From Stenotrophomonas africana (GTDB taxonomy: Bacteria > Pseudomonadota > Gammaproteobacteria > Xanthomonadales > Xanthomonadaceae), in contig NZ_JABEME010000001.1 in assembly GCF_013004645.1 (NCBI RefSeq), forward strand, positions 620,001-684,000: a stretch of DNA of 64,000 nucleotides. The letters are read 5' to 3'. A model generated the notes under the pieces. That model did no database searches, was not told the DNA's origin, and worked only from the letters and a program-made list of their open reading frames with translations. How positions within the stretch are numbered: the stretch's first letter is position 1; each line of letters starts with the position of its first letter. The translations under genes were made by a program, and so were the position numbers. Below, piece after piece: positions 19,896-28,719 of this stretch.

Positions 19896-22316
19896 ATGGC
19901 CCAGCGCCATCGTGTCCGTTCGTCCCTGTCCCGTACCCTGCTGACCAGCGCCGTGCTGGCCGCCATGATCGCCCCTGCCTTCGCCCACGGTGACGCTTCC
20001 GGCGCGCCACAGACGCTGGACAAGGTCGTGGTCACCGCCTCCGGCTTCGAGCAGAAGGTGGTCGATGCACCGGCCAGCATCAGCGTGGTCAGCCGCGAGG
20101 AACTCAGCAAGCGCCCCTACACCAACCTGGTCGACGCGCTGCGCGACGTCGAAGGCATCGACGTCGGCCTGGAGGCCACCGACAAGAACGGTCGCGCCAC
20201 CATCTCCATGCGCGGCCTGCCGTCCGAATACACCCTGGTACTGATCGATGGCCGTCGCCAGAGCAATGTCGGCCAGCTGTACCCGAACAACTTCGGTGGC
20301 GGCCAGTTCGCCTACCTGCCGCCGCTGGACGCGATCGAACGCATCGAAGTCGTGCGCGGCCCGATGTCCACGCTGTACGGCTCGGATGCGATGGGTGGCG
20401 TCATCAACATCATCACCCGCCGCAACCAGGACCGCTGGCAGGGTGCGCTCACCCAGGGCTTCACCGTGCAGCAGGACGACCAGTTCGGTGATGCGCGCAC
20501 CACCGACCTTTACTTGAGCGGCCCGCTGCTGAAGGACCGCCTCAGCCTGGCAGTGCGCGGCAGCTACTACGATGCCAAGGCATCGAACCCGGAGTGGGAT
20601 GCACTGACCCTGCCCGACGGCAGCCTCTGGGAGCGCAGCATCGGCTTCGGTGGCGGTGGCAAGTCGGTGGCCAACACCAACTGGAACACCGGCCTACGCC
20701 TGGACTTCCGCGTCAACGACGATCACGAAATGTGGTTGGACTACGACGTGTCGCGGCAGAAGTACGACAACAGCGAAGGCCAGACCGGCACGCTGGACAG
20801 CCTGGCCAGCCTATGGCGCGTCGGCAATGCCGTCATCCCCAACCCGACCGGCAGCGGCACCGTCACCCGCCGCGTGGTGCAGCCGCGCGTGGGCTACACC
20901 GCCTACCAGCGCTACGAGCGTGATCAGCTGTCGCTGACCCACCAAGGCCGCTACAGCTTCGGCACCTGGCAGACCTCGCTGACCCACAGCAAGAGCAGCA
21001 ACCTGGGCCGCTCGCTGCCGCTGACCCTGGACGAGCGCGCCAACCTGCAGACGCTGTGGAATGACGTCTGCCGCCGCACCGGTTCCGCCAACAACTGTGC
21101 GGCCGGCCGTGGCAATGCACTGGGCGCCCTCAACCCGAGTGAAATGGCGCGCCTGCAGGCGTTCCTGCCGCGTCCGCTGCGCACCATGGAACTGGAAGGC
21201 TACGTGCTCGACACGATGCTCGATCTGGACTTCGGCGCGCACAAACTGACCGTTGGCGGCCAGTACAACGACACCGACATGATCGACGGCGTGTTCGGCA
21301 TGGATGGCGCCGGCTATCGCAGCAACACCAAGCAGAAGCACCGCATGTGGGCCCTGTTCGCCGAGGACAACTGGGCGCTGACCGATACCCTCACCGCTAC
21401 CGTTGGTCTGCGTTATGACGACCACAACGTATTCGGCAGCCACCTCAGCCCGCGCGGCTACCTGGTGTGGAACGCCAGCGACGCGTGGACCTTCAAGGGC
21501 GGCGTCAGCACCGGCTACAAGACCCCGCGTCCGGACCAGCTGTTCCCGGGCATCACCGGCTTCGGTGGCCAGGGCGTGCTGCCGTTGGTGGGCTCGCCGA
21601 ACCTCAAGCCTGAAACCAGCACCAACTACGAGTTGGCCGCCTACTACGAAGGCCAGCGCTGGGGCTTCAATGTCACCGGCTTCTTCAACACGTTCGAAGA
21701 CAAGATCGCCAGCGGCGGCACGTTCCCGAACTGCGAAGTGGCGCCGGCCGGCAGCGGTTACTGCGTGGACATCGGTCCGGGTTGGGCCGCGCTGGGCTAC
21801 AGCACCTTCACCCAGAGCGTGAACATCGACAAGGCCGAGACCCGCGGTGCCGAGCTGGCCGGTCATGTCGACCTGCTCGACACCCTGCAGCTGCGCGGCA
21901 ACTACACCTGGACCAAGAGCGAGCAGACCAGCGGCCCCGACAAGGGGCGCCCGATCGCAGGCACCACGCCGGCAAAGCACATGGCCAACGCCAGCCTCAA
22001 CTGGCAGATCAATGACGCGCTCAGCGTGTCGCTGATTGGCGAGGGCCGCTACGACCGCTATCGCGACACGCTCATCGACAGTGCCGGCACCCGCCACGTG
22101 CGCTATTACGAGGACTACACGATCTTCCACCTGGGCGGCAGCTGGAAGGCCACGCCGTGGCTGACGGTCAACGCACGGGTCAACAACCTGTTCGACAAGG
22201 ACTTCGTTTCGCAGTCGTGCCTGCTGCTCAATCCCAGTGAGTTCAGCTGCGTGGACGACTACGCAACCAAAGACCAGCGCCGCAGCTACTGGATCTCGCT
22301 CAACGCGAAGTTCTGA
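19896..22316 (+). CDS. TonB-dependent receptor (FepA/PfeA/CirA-like)
   Basis: An 806-residue outer-membrane receptor. The signal peptide ends APAFA-HG, the TonB box is QTLDKVVVTASGF, the plug spans about residues 35-165 (SISVVSREELSKRPYTNLVDALRDVEGIDV, ERIEVVRGPMSTLYGSDAMGGVINIITR), and the barrel ends SLNAKF. The plug resembles ferric-enterobactin/catecholate receptors. The start at 19896 is chosen because GAGGT lies eight bases upstream and the signal peptide begins there. It heads the PepSY-DUF2271-DUF4198-ApbE-reductase cluster. Confidence 0.9.
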   Translation: MAQRHRVRSSLSRTLLTSAVLAAMIAPAFAHGDASGAPQTLDKVVVTASGFEQKVVDAPASISVVSREELSKRPYTNLVDALRDVEGIDVGLEATDKNGRATISMRGLPSEYTLVLIDGRRQSNVGQLYPNNFGGGQFAYLPPLDAIERIEVVRGPMSTLYGSDAMGGVINIITRRNQDRWQGALTQGFTVQQDDQFGDARTTDLYLSGPLLKDRLSLAVRGSYYDAKASNPEWDALTLPDGSLWERSIGFGGGGKSVANTNWNTGLRLDFRVNDDHEMWLDYDVSRQKYDNSEGQTGTLDSLASLWRVGNAVIPNPTGSGTVTRRVVQPRVGYTAYQRYERDQLSLTHQGRYSFGTWQTSLTHSKSSNLGRSLPLTLDERANLQTLWNDVCRRTGSANNCAAGRGNALGALNPSEMARLQAFLPRPLRTMELEGYVLDTMLDLDFGAHKLTVGGQYNDTDMIDGVFGMDGAGYRSNTKQKHRMWALFAEDNWALTDTLTATVGLRYDDHNVFGSHLSPRGYLVWNASDAWTFKGGVSTGYKTPRPDQLFPGITGFGGQGVLPLVGSPNLKPETSTNYELAAYYEGQRWGFNVTGFFNTFEDKIASGGTFPNCEVAPAGSGYCVDIGPGWAALGYSTFTQSVNIDKAETRGAELAGHVDLLDTLQLRGNYTWTKSEQTSGPDKGRPIAGTTPAKHMANASLNWQINDALSVSLIGEGRYDRYRDTLIDSAGTRHVRYYEDYTIFHLGGSWKATPWLTVNARVNNLFDKDFVSQSCLLLNPSEFSCVDDYATKDQRRSYWISLNAKF

Positions 22317-22330
22317 TCGCCGCGCACCGG

Positions 22331-22447
22331 CAGTGCCGGCCACTGGCCGGCATTGCCCTGCCCTGGTGGGTGCCGACCTTGGTCGGCACCGCTTCATCCA
22401 GGCATGGCGTGGATCTACCGATCGGTAGCGCCGGCCGCTGGCCGGCA
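22331..22447. repeat. cluster of four REP-type palindromes
   Basis: 22331-22352 (GTGCCGGCC class without GTAG), 22365-22390 (GGTGGGTGCCGACC/GGTCGGCACC), 22396-22418 (GTAGATCCAC class, minus) and 22425-22447 (GTAGCGCCGGCC class, plus). They fill the gap between receptor and PepSY gene and could act as a terminator or mRNA-processing site. Confidence 0.7.
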
Positions 22448-22488
22448 ACCCGCCAGACCTGCTCCAGGGATACAGAACGACACGCAAT

Positions 22489-22508
22489 TGCGAGCTATTC
22501 TCATCAAT
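22489..22508. promoter_or_regulatory. Fur-box-like operator
   Basis: TTGCGAGCTATTCTCATCAA; the reverse strand has TTGATGAGAATAGCTCGCAA, with a recognisable GATGAGAAT half. It lies 38 bases before the PepSY gene, suggesting the reductase genes have their own iron-repressed promoter besides read-through. Confidence 0.5.
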
Positions 22509-22546
22509 GATGTAATGGGCAGTCCCTTTCCGCCTCGAACCGTGCC

Positions 22547-23185
22547 GTGAGCCGTCCTGCTTCTTCCACCGTGCAGCAGCAACAGAACCGTGGCTTCTGG
22601 CTGCGGACGCTGCACCAGTGGCACTGGATCAGCTCGGCGGTGTGCCTGATCGGCATGCTGCTGTTCGCGGTGACCGGCCTGACCCTCAACCACGCCGCGA
22701 AGATCGAAGCCAAACCCGAGGTGCAGAACCAGCATCTGGAACTGCCGGCCGCGCTGCTGGGCCAGCTGGGCACGCGCGAGGACGGCAACGCGCCGATTCC
22801 GCGCCCGGCCCGGCAATGGCTGGACACGCAGCTGGGGATCGCCATCGGCGGGCGCCCGGCCGAATGGTCGCCCGAAGAGATCTACCTGTCGCTGCCGCGC
22901 CCCGGTGGCGACGCCTGGCTGAGCATCGATCGTGAGACCGGCGCAGTGGAGTACGAATCGACCTCCCGTGGTGCAGTGTCCTACCTCAACGACCTGCACA
23001 AGGGCCGCAACGCGGGCCCGGCGTGGGGCTGGTTCCTGGACCTGTTCGCCGTGGCCTGCCTGGTGTTCTGCATCACCGGCCTGTTCCTGCTGCACCTGCA
23101 TGCGCGGCAGCGGCGCATGACCTGGCCGCTGGTCGGCCTCGGCCTGATGATCCCGCTGCTGATCGCCCTGCTGCTGATCCACTGA
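22547..23185 (+). CDS. PepSY-associated transmembrane protein
   Basis: A 212-residue inner-membrane protein. Helix 1 is about 27-49 ([24 protein letters not shown]), a periplasmic PepSY-like loop runs to about 155, helix 2 is about 160-186 ([25 protein letters not shown]) and helix 3 ends the protein. Histidines H23, H26, H49, one in NDLHKG and two in LLHLHA bracket the helices and are candidates for heme or metal ligation, as in PepSY-type ferric reductases. GTG start. By context it would carry electrons from the cytoplasmic reductase to the periplasm. Confidence 0.85.
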   Translation: MSRPASSTVQQQQNRGFWLRTLHQWHWISSAVCLIGMLLFAVTGLTLNHAAKIEAKPEVQNQHLELPAALLGQLGTREDGNAPIPRPARQWLDTQLGIAIGGRPAEWSPEEIYLSLPRPGGDAWLSIDRETGAVEYESTSRGAVSYLNDLHKGRNAGPAWGWFLDLFAVACLVFCITGLFLLHLHARQRRMTWPLVGLGLMIPLLIALLLIH

Positions 23186-23211
23186 CTTTCCTTCGTTTCC
23201 GGAGCCGCCCC

Positions 23212-23730
23212 ATGCGCGTCACCCTGACCATCGCCCTCAGCGGCCTGCTGGCCACCTCGCCGGCCTATGCCACCACCCTCGACATCAACGTCGAAGTGCC
23301 CAAGCTCAACGTGGCCGAGTACCACCGCCCGTACGTGGCAGTGTGGCTGGAAGGCGCCGACCAGAAGGTCGCGGCCAATCTGTCGGTCTGGTACCAGCAG
23401 ACCAGCAACAGCGAAGGCCACGGCACCAAGTGGCTGCCCGACCTGCGCCAGTGGTGGCGCAAGAGCGGCCGCACCCTGCAGGTGCCGGTGGACGGCGTGA
23501 CCGGCCCGACCCGCCCGGCCGGCAAGCACGCGCTGTCGTTCAACGACAAGCAGCCGGCACTGAAGCAGCTGGCCCCGGGCAACTACACCCTGGTGGTGGA
23601 AGCGGTGCGCGAAGTCGGCGGCCGTGAACTGCTGAAGATCCCCTTCACCTGGCCGGCCACCGCCGCGCAGAACGGTAAGGCGCAGGGCGCCACCGAACTG
23701 GGCCAGGTCACCCTCGCCGTCAAACCCTGA
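23212..23730 (+). CDS. DUF2271 periplasmic protein with candidate flavinylation motif
   Basis: A 172-residue exported protein (signal peptide 1-20, ending SPAYA) that is one DUF2271 domain (EVPKLNVAEYHRPYVAVWLEG, WLPDLRQWWRK). Residues 94-100 are D-G-V-T-G-P-T, close to the D-x-x-S/T-G-A-T site where ApbE attaches FMN in NqrC/FMN-bind proteins; T100 would be the acceptor. The acceptor assignment is inference, supported by an ApbE gene in the same operon. Sits 26 bases after the PepSY gene with a GGAG ribosome site. Confidence 0.85.
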   Translation: MRVTLTIALSGLLATSPAYATTLDINVEVPKLNVAEYHRPYVAVWLEGADQKVAANLSVWYQQTSNSEGHGTKWLPDLRQWWRKSGRTLQVPVDGVTGPTRPAGKHALSFNDKQPALKQLAPGNYTLVVEAVREVGGRELLKIPFTWPATAAQNGKAQGATELGQVTLAVKP

Positions 23731-23739
23731 AAAGGGGAC

Positions 23740-23766
23740 GGAGGGGATTAAGTCGTAATTCCCTCC
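23740..23766. repeat. hairpin between DUF2271 and DUF4198 genes
   Basis: GGAGGGGATTA-agtcg-TAATTCCCTCC, a stable 11-bp stem with one mismatch in a 75-base gap. No T-run. May be an intra-operon processing or attenuation structure, or a short dispersed repeat. Confidence 0.55.
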
Positions 23767-23805
23767 TCCTTGTCGCATCACCCCGCATCCACTGGAGTCT
23801 TCCGC

Positions 23806-24609
23806 ATGAAGCGCACGCTCGTCCTCGCCGCCGCTCTGGCCGCTGCCCTTCCCTTCTCCGCCCTGGCCCACAAGGCCTGGCTGCTGCCCTCGCAGACCGT
23901 GATCGCCGGCAACGCGCCGTGGATCACCGTCGACGGTGCGGTCTCCAACGATCTGTTCTACTTCAACCACGTGCCGCTGCGCCTGGAATCGCTGGTAATC
24001 ACCGCGCCGGACGGCAGCACCGTGCAGCCGCAGAATGCCTCGACCGGCAAGTACCGCAGCGTGTTCGACATCGAATTGAAGCAGCCGGGCACCTACCGCA
24101 TCGCCTCGGTCAATGACGGCCTGTTCGCCACCTACGAGCAGAACGGCGAGCGCAAGCGCTGGCGCGGCAGCGTCGCCACCTTCGGCGAACTGCCGAAGGA
24201 TGCGAAAAAGCTGGAAGTGAGCCAGTCGGTCGGCCGTGTGGAGACCTTCGTCACCAACGGTGCGCCGAACGACACCGCGCTGAAGCCGACCAACCGTGGC
24301 ATCGAGCTGGTCGCCGTCGGCCACCCGAACGATCTGTTCGCTGGCGAGGAAGCCACCTTCCGTGTGCTGGTCGACGGCAAGCCCACCGCCGGCCTGGAAT
24401 TCGAGATCGTGCGTGGTGCCACCCGCTACCGCAACGCACAGGACGAGCTGAAGGTCATCAGTGACGCCAAGGGCGAGATCAAGGTGACCTGGCCGGAAGC
24501 CGGGATGTACTGGCTGGAAACCGGCACCGAGGACAACAAGACGTCGGTGAAGCAGGCCGCCAAGCGCCGCCTGAGCTACGTCGCCACGCTGGAAGTGCTG
24601 CCGCAGTAA
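23806..24609 (+). CDS. DUF4198 domain periplasmic protein
   Basis: A 267-residue exported protein with a cleavable signal peptide (1-21, ending SALA-HKAW). The HKAWLLPS start of the mature chain and the two Ig-like halves ([34 protein letters not shown]) are typical of DUF4198, a domain repeatedly found with metal/iron transport genes (NikM/CbiK-like relatives). The conserved His just after the signal peptide could bind metal. Ribosome site GGAG ten bases upstream. Confidence 0.88.
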   Translation: MKRTLVLAAALAAALPFSALAHKAWLLPSQTVIAGNAPWITVDGAVSNDLFYFNHVPLRLESLVITAPDGSTVQPQNASTGKYRSVFDIELKQPGTYRIASVNDGLFATYEQNGERKRWRGSVATFGELPKDAKKLEVSQSVGRVETFVTNGAPNDTALKPTNRGIELVAVGHPNDLFAGEEATFRVLVDGKPTAGLEFEIVRGATRYRNAQDELKVISDAKGEIKVTWPEAGMYWLETGTEDNKTSVKQAAKRRLSYVATLEVLPQ

Positions 24610-24663
24610 TGACGTGGACCGCGATGCCGGGCAGCCCCGGCATCGCATCTGCAGCACACCACC

Positions 24664-25635
24664 ATGACCGATCCCCTGCTCGACATCGCCCGCCTCGGTG
24701 GCACCACCATGGGCACCACCTGGAGCGTGTCGCTGGTCGCGCCGCGCCAGCGCGACCTGCACCCGCTGCATGCTGGCATCCAGGCGCGGCTGGACGAGGT
24801 GGTCGCGCAGATGAGTACCTGGGAGCCCGGTTCGGACCTGAGTCGCTACAACCGCGCCGGCGCTGGGCAATGGTGCGCGCTGCCGTTCGAAACCCGCCAC
24901 GTCCTGGCCTGCGCACAGGCCATCGCCGCCGCCAGTGACGGCGCCTTCGATCCCACCATCGGTCCGCTGGTTGCACTGTGGGGCTTCGGTGCACATGCCG
25001 GTGAACGCCGCCAGCCCGATGCCGCTACCGTGCAGGCCACGCGTGACCGCTGCGGTTGGCAGCGCCTGCAGTGGCAGGACGATGCGCTGCTGCAACCGGG
25101 TGGACTGGAACTGGATCTCTCTGCGATCGCCAAGGGCTTCGGCGTCGATCACGTGGCCGCCTGGTTGCGTGGACAAGGCATTGCTGCAGCGCTGATCGAA
25201 GTGGGTGGCGAACTGGCCGGCTACGGCAGAAAACCGGACGGCCAGCCGTGGCGCGTGCTGGTGGAATCCGCACCGGAAGAGGATGCGCACACCGATACCC
25301 CGCCACGGGTGCTGGCACTGGATGGCAAGGCCGTGGCCACATCCGGCGATCGCTGGCACCAGTACCAGGCCGATGGCGAGGTTTACAGTCACAGCCTGGA
25401 CCCGCGCTCTGGCAGACCGGTGCGGCAGGTCGCCGCGGCGGTCACGGTGGTGGCCGACGACGCCATGCATGCCGATGCCTGGGCTACCGCACTGACCGTA
25501 CTCGGTCGCGAACAGGGCATGGCGCTGGCCGAACGCGAAGGACTGGCCGCGCGCTACCTGCAGCGTGCAGCAGGTGGCGCGCGGGAATGTCTCAGCAGCG
25601 CCTTCCAGCGCCTGCTCGACGAGCAGAGCGCATGA
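24664..25635 (+). CDS. apbE: FAD:protein FMN transferase (ApbE family)
   Basis: A 323-residue ApbE. It attaches FMN from FAD to Thr/Ser of target proteins with Mg2+. Family marks are GTTMGTTWSV (12-21), FDPTIGPLV, LDLSAIAKGFGVD, GGELAGYG, and the metal-binding DDAMHADAWATAL. Most ApbE proteins are exported lipoproteins; this one has no signal peptide or lipobox, and no in-frame start exists upstream, so it looks cytoplasmic. That is odd if its target is the exported DUF2271 protein. Its stop overlaps the next start (ATGA). Confidence 0.93.
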   Translation: MTDPLLDIARLGGTTMGTTWSVSLVAPRQRDLHPLHAGIQARLDEVVAQMSTWEPGSDLSRYNRAGAGQWCALPFETRHVLACAQAIAAASDGAFDPTIGPLVALWGFGAHAGERRQPDAATVQATRDRCGWQRLQWQDDALLQPGGLELDLSAIAKGFGVDHVAAWLRGQGIAAALIEVGGELAGYGRKPDGQPWRVLVESAPEEDAHTDTPPRVLALDGKAVATSGDRWHQYQADGEVYSHSLDPRSGRPVRQVAAAVTVVADDAMHADAWATALTVLGREQGMALAEREGLAARYLQRAAGGARECLSSAFQRLLDEQSA

Positions 25636-27236
25636 GCACTCGTTCGTCGCGTGCGTGGCTTGGCAACACTCTGGTCCTGCTTCTGTTGGCGCTGATCGGC
25701 TGGGCGCTGCTCCGCCTGCATCTGGGCGAGGCCTGGTGGCACGGCACGCCGCCTGCGCGGCAGTCGCAGATCGCGGTGTTCGCCACGGTGCTGTATGCGC
25801 TTGCCTGCGCTGCACTGTGGTGGCGGGGGCGCCCGCGCGACGATGCCGCAAGCGGAGACACCGCGCCCATCCTGCTGGTCTGGTCCAGCCAGACCGGCTT
25901 TGCCCGCGAACTGGCCGAACGCAGTGCCGAGGCCCTGCGCGGTGCCGGCGTGCCCGTGCGCGTGCGAGGGCTGCATGAGGTCGACGCCGCATTGCTGGCC
26001 GACAGCCAGCGCGCGCTGTTCATCGCCAGCACCACCGGCGAAGGTGATCCGCCCGACCATGCCCTGCCCTTCCTGCGCGGGGTGATGGCCACGCCGCCCT
26101 CGCTGCAGCACCTGCACTACGGCGTGCTCGCACTGGGCGACCGCAGCTATGGCCACTTCTGCGGATTCGGCCACCAGCTTGACCAGTGGCTGCGCCAGCA
26201 CGGCGCGCATCCGCTGTTCGATGCGATCGAAGTCGACAACGCCGATCCGGCTGCGCTGCGTCATTGGCAGCAGTTGCTGGGTCAGCTCGGCGGTGGCGCC
26301 AGCGAACTGCCCGACTGGAGTCCGGCCGACTATCAGTCGTGGACGCTGCTGCAACGCGAGCATCTGAACCCAGGCAGCCCCGGCGGCCCGGTGTACTGGT
26401 TGCGCCTGCAGCCCCCGGCCGACGCAAATGCGCAGTGGCAGGCCGGTGACATCGCCGAAATCGGCCCGCAGCATGCACCGCACACCGTGCGTGCCTGGCT
26501 GGACGCACAAGGCTTCGATGCGGACATCGCGCTTGATGACGGGCAGACGTTGCTGGCACGCGTTGCGCGCTCACACCTGCCCTCATTGGTTCCTCCGGGT
26601 GATCTGCCCGCATTGCTGGCGACCCTGCAACCGCTGCCGCATCGCGAGTACTCGATCGCCTCGGTGATGGCCGACGGTGCGGTCGAGCTGCTGCTGCGCC
26701 GCCAGCTGCGCGCCGATGGTACACCCGGTATCGGCAGCGGCTGGCTGTGCGACCACGCGGCCATTGGCGAACCGGTACAACTGCGCCTACGCCGCAACGA
26801 CAATTTCCATGGCGTGCCCGCCGATGTGCCACTGCTGCTGATCGGCAACGGCACCGGGATCGCCGGCCTGCGCGCGCACCTGCACGACCGCGTACGCAGC
26901 AGCGCACACCGCACCTGGCTGCTGTTCGGTGAGCGCACCGCCGCGCACGACTTCCACTTCGGTGAAGAACTGCAGGCAATGCTGGCCGACGGGACGCTGG
27001 CGCGGTTGGATGCAGTGTTCAGCCGCGACGGCGGCGCGCAGCGCTATGTGCAGGACCGGCTGCTGGCCGAAGCAGCAACGCTGCGGCAGTGGGTGGATGA
27101 AGGCGCGACGATCCTGGTCTGTGGCAGCCTGCAGGGCATGGCCCCGGCGGTCGATGCGGTGATCGAGCAGGTGCTGGGTGTTGCGGGCAAGGAAGCACTA
27201 CTGCTGGCCGGTCGTTACCGGCGCGATGTGTATTGA
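25632..27236 (+). CDS. membrane-anchored NADPH-flavodoxin-type reductase (CysJ-like)
   Basis: A 534-residue protein with two N-terminal membrane helices (about 12-30 and 46-65), a flavodoxin-like FMN domain from residue 79 (ILLVWSSQTGFARELAE, FIASTTGEGDPPDHA, GVLALGDRSYGHFCGFG) and a ferredoxin-NADP reductase module (REYSIAS for FAD, LLIGNGTGIAGLRAH and ILVCGSLQGMAP for NADPH). This is the diflavin architecture of sulfite reductase flavoprotein, but no hemoprotein CysI follows. In this operon it would deliver NADPH electrons to the PepSY protein for ferric-siderophore reduction. Last gene of the cluster. Confidence 0.9.
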   Translation: MSTRSSRAWLGNTLVLLLLALIGWALLRLHLGEAWWHGTPPARQSQIAVFATVLYALACAALWWRGRPRDDAASGDTAPILLVWSSQTGFARELAERSAEALRGAGVPVRVRGLHEVDAALLADSQRALFIASTTGEGDPPDHALPFLRGVMATPPSLQHLHYGVLALGDRSYGHFCGFGHQLDQWLRQHGAHPLFDAIEVDNADPAALRHWQQLLGQLGGGASELPDWSPADYQSWTLLQREHLNPGSPGGPVYWLRLQPPADANAQWQAGDIAEIGPQHAPHTVRAWLDAQGFDADIALDDGQTLLARVARSHLPSLVPPGDLPALLATLQPLPHREYSIASVMADGAVELLLRRQLRADGTPGIGSGWLCDHAAIGEPVQLRLRRNDNFHGVPADVPLLLIGNGTGIAGLRAHLHDRVRSSAHRTWLLFGERTAAHDFHFGEELQAMLADGTLARLDAVFSRDGGAQRYVQDRLLAEAATLRQWVDEGATILVCGSLQGMAPAVDAVIEQVLGVAGKEALLLAGRYRRDVY

Positions 27237-27245
27237 GGTCGCCGC

Positions 27246-27326
27246 ATCCACGCATGGCGTGGATCTACTGTAGAGCCGAGCCCATGCTCGGCTGACCACA
27301 CCGCAGCCGAGCATGGCGGGCTCTAC
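27246..27326. repeat. three REP-type palindromes
   Basis: 27246-27268 (GTAGATCCAC class, minus), 27270-27293 (GTAGAGCCGAGC class, plus) and 27305-27326 (same class, minus). The last two form an inverted pair between convergent genes and probably act as a bidirectional transcription stop. Confidence 0.75.
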
Positions 27327-27330
27327 AGGG

Positions 27331-27942
27331 TCATGCCGCTATTGCCGGACTCACCCGTATCGCCAGCAACTCGCCCCCGCCCTGCAACGCGTGCCGCTGA
27401 CGCTCACCCGCCGCCAACCACGCGGTATCGCCGGCCTGCAGCGGCGGCAGGCCGCTGTCGGCACCGAACTCGGCCTGGCCAGCCAGCAGGTGCAGCGCCC
27501 AGGCTACGCCCGGTTCGCAGAAGAAGAACATCGACCCAACCAGCGGCCGGTGCAGCAGTTCGGCCTGCAGCAGTTCGCGCTTCCACATCAGGTTGAAGTC
27601 GTGGGTGGTGCCATCGACCAGCTCGCCATGCAGCGCCTCTTCACCGGCAAACCGCATCCGTCCATGCGGCGGCAGCACTTCCGCCACGCGGCCATCCTCG
27701 AAGCGCAGGCGCACGCCATTGCCCTGCAGCAGCACCAGTTCGCGCTCAACGCCGGGAAACGCAGAAAACGCGGCGTCCTGCTCGATCTCGGCCACCGACA
27801 GGCGCAGCGCCCAGTCATCACCCTGCGCAGGAAGGCGCAGAATCTCGCGGGTCCAGCCAAGTCCATTCCGCCAGCGTTCGCGACGATAGTCCAGGCTGGA
27901 AATGACCTGGCTCGGAGTGTGCAGCAGGAAGTCGATGTTCAT
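27331..27942 (-). CDS. HutD/Ves family protein
   Basis: A 203-residue double-stranded beta-helix (cupin-like) protein of the HutD/Ves family: YRRERWRNGLGWTREILR near the N-terminus, RLSVAEIEQDAAFSAFPGVERELVLLQG, and the C-terminal GDTAWLAAGE block. HutD proteins are tied to histidine utilisation in pseudomonads, but no hut genes are in this window, so a role in histidine use cannot be inferred from context. The ATG at 27942 is clear. Confidence 0.88.
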   Translation of the reverse strand: MNIDFLLHTPSQVISSLDYRRERWRNGLGWTREILRLPAQGDDWALRLSVAEIEQDAAFSAFPGVERELVLLQGNGVRLRFEDGRVAEVLPPHGRMRFAGEEALHGELVDGTTHDFNLMWKRELLQAELLHRPLVGSMFFFCEPGVAWALHLLAGQAEFGADSGLPPLQAGDTAWLAAGERQRHALQGGGELLAIRVSPAIAA

Positions 27943-27976
27943 CCGCGCATTGCATCATGCCGCGCGCCGTCGTGCA

Positions 27977-28702
27977 TCACCGCGTGGCGAGCGTGCCCTG
28001 GCCACCGCATCCGCCGGCCAGCAGCTGCGAGTGCTTCAGCCAGTCCTGGTCGGGGTAGTAGGCAAACACCATCGTGCCGCCACGCAACGCATCGATCAGC
28101 GGCTTGGCCACAGACAGCCGCACCGCCGGGCAACCCAGGCTGCGGCCCAGCCGCCCCTGTAGCTGCGCGGTGGCCGGGTTCACGTACGGCGCACCATGGA
28201 TGACGATCGCTCGGTCACGCGCGCGGTCATTGAAGCCCGGTTCCAGCCCGGCCAGGCGCAGCGAGTAACCGTTGCCGCCCATATAGGTCTCCTGCGCGGT
28301 GAACGCGCCAAGACTGGACATGAAACTGCCATCGCGGTTGGAGAAGTGCTCGGTGCGGTTCTCGCCGCTGTTGCGGCCATGCGCCACCCATTCCTCGAAC
28401 AGCAGGCGCTGGTGGGCCAGGTCGAACACCCACAGGCGCGGCTCGGTGGACGGCCGCGAGTAGTCGATCACGCTGAGGCGATCACCATTGATGCCCAGCT
28501 CCGGACGCTGCAACGCACAGCGCATGGCGTGCGCCGCCAGCTGCAGCACGTGGCGGTCGGCCTTGGGCGCACTGCGCGACAGCAGGGCAGCCAGATCATC
28601 GGCGCTGGTGGCAAGGGCGGGCGTCTGTGCCAGCGCCGGGGCGCTGGCCGAGGTCGCCAGCAGGCCGAACGCGGCCAGCCGGCACAGGCGGGATGCAGTC
28701 AT
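27977..28702 (-). CDS. murein L,D-transpeptidase catalytic domain family protein
   Basis: A 241-residue exported protein. The signal peptide ends ASAPALAQ. The domain has VFDLAHQRLLFEEWVAHGRNSG, the HG of IVIHGAPYVNP and the active-site Cys in GRSLGCPAVRLS, the YkuD-type HG...S-x-GC signature in the variant used by the larger cell-wall L,D-transpeptidase-like family. It probably cross-links or modifies peptidoglycan in the periplasm. A GTG two codons upstream is an alternative start. It follows another L,D-transpeptidase gene by 17 bases, so they form an operon. Confidence 0.88.
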   Translation of the reverse strand: MTASRLCRLAAFGLLATSASAPALAQTPALATSADDLAALLSRSAPKADRHVLQLAAHAMRCALQRPELGINGDRLSVIDYSRPSTEPRLWVFDLAHQRLLFEEWVAHGRNSGENRTEHFSNRDGSFMSSLGAFTAQETYMGGNGYSLRLAGLEPGFNDRARDRAIVIHGAPYVNPATAQLQGRLGRSLGCPAVRLSVAKPLIDALRGGTMVFAYYPDQDWLKHSQLLAGGCGGQGTLATR

Positions 28703-28719
28703 GGGCACAACAGGGGGAC

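Noticed and set aside
22981-25992. 1003-residue antisense open frame across the PepSY-ApbE cluster
   Set aside because: Runs through six well-supported plus-strand genes and shows no motif.
25632-27236. Assimilatory sulfite reductase flavoprotein (CysJ)
   Set aside because: Two membrane helices, no CysI/CysG/CysH neighbours, and iron-linked context.
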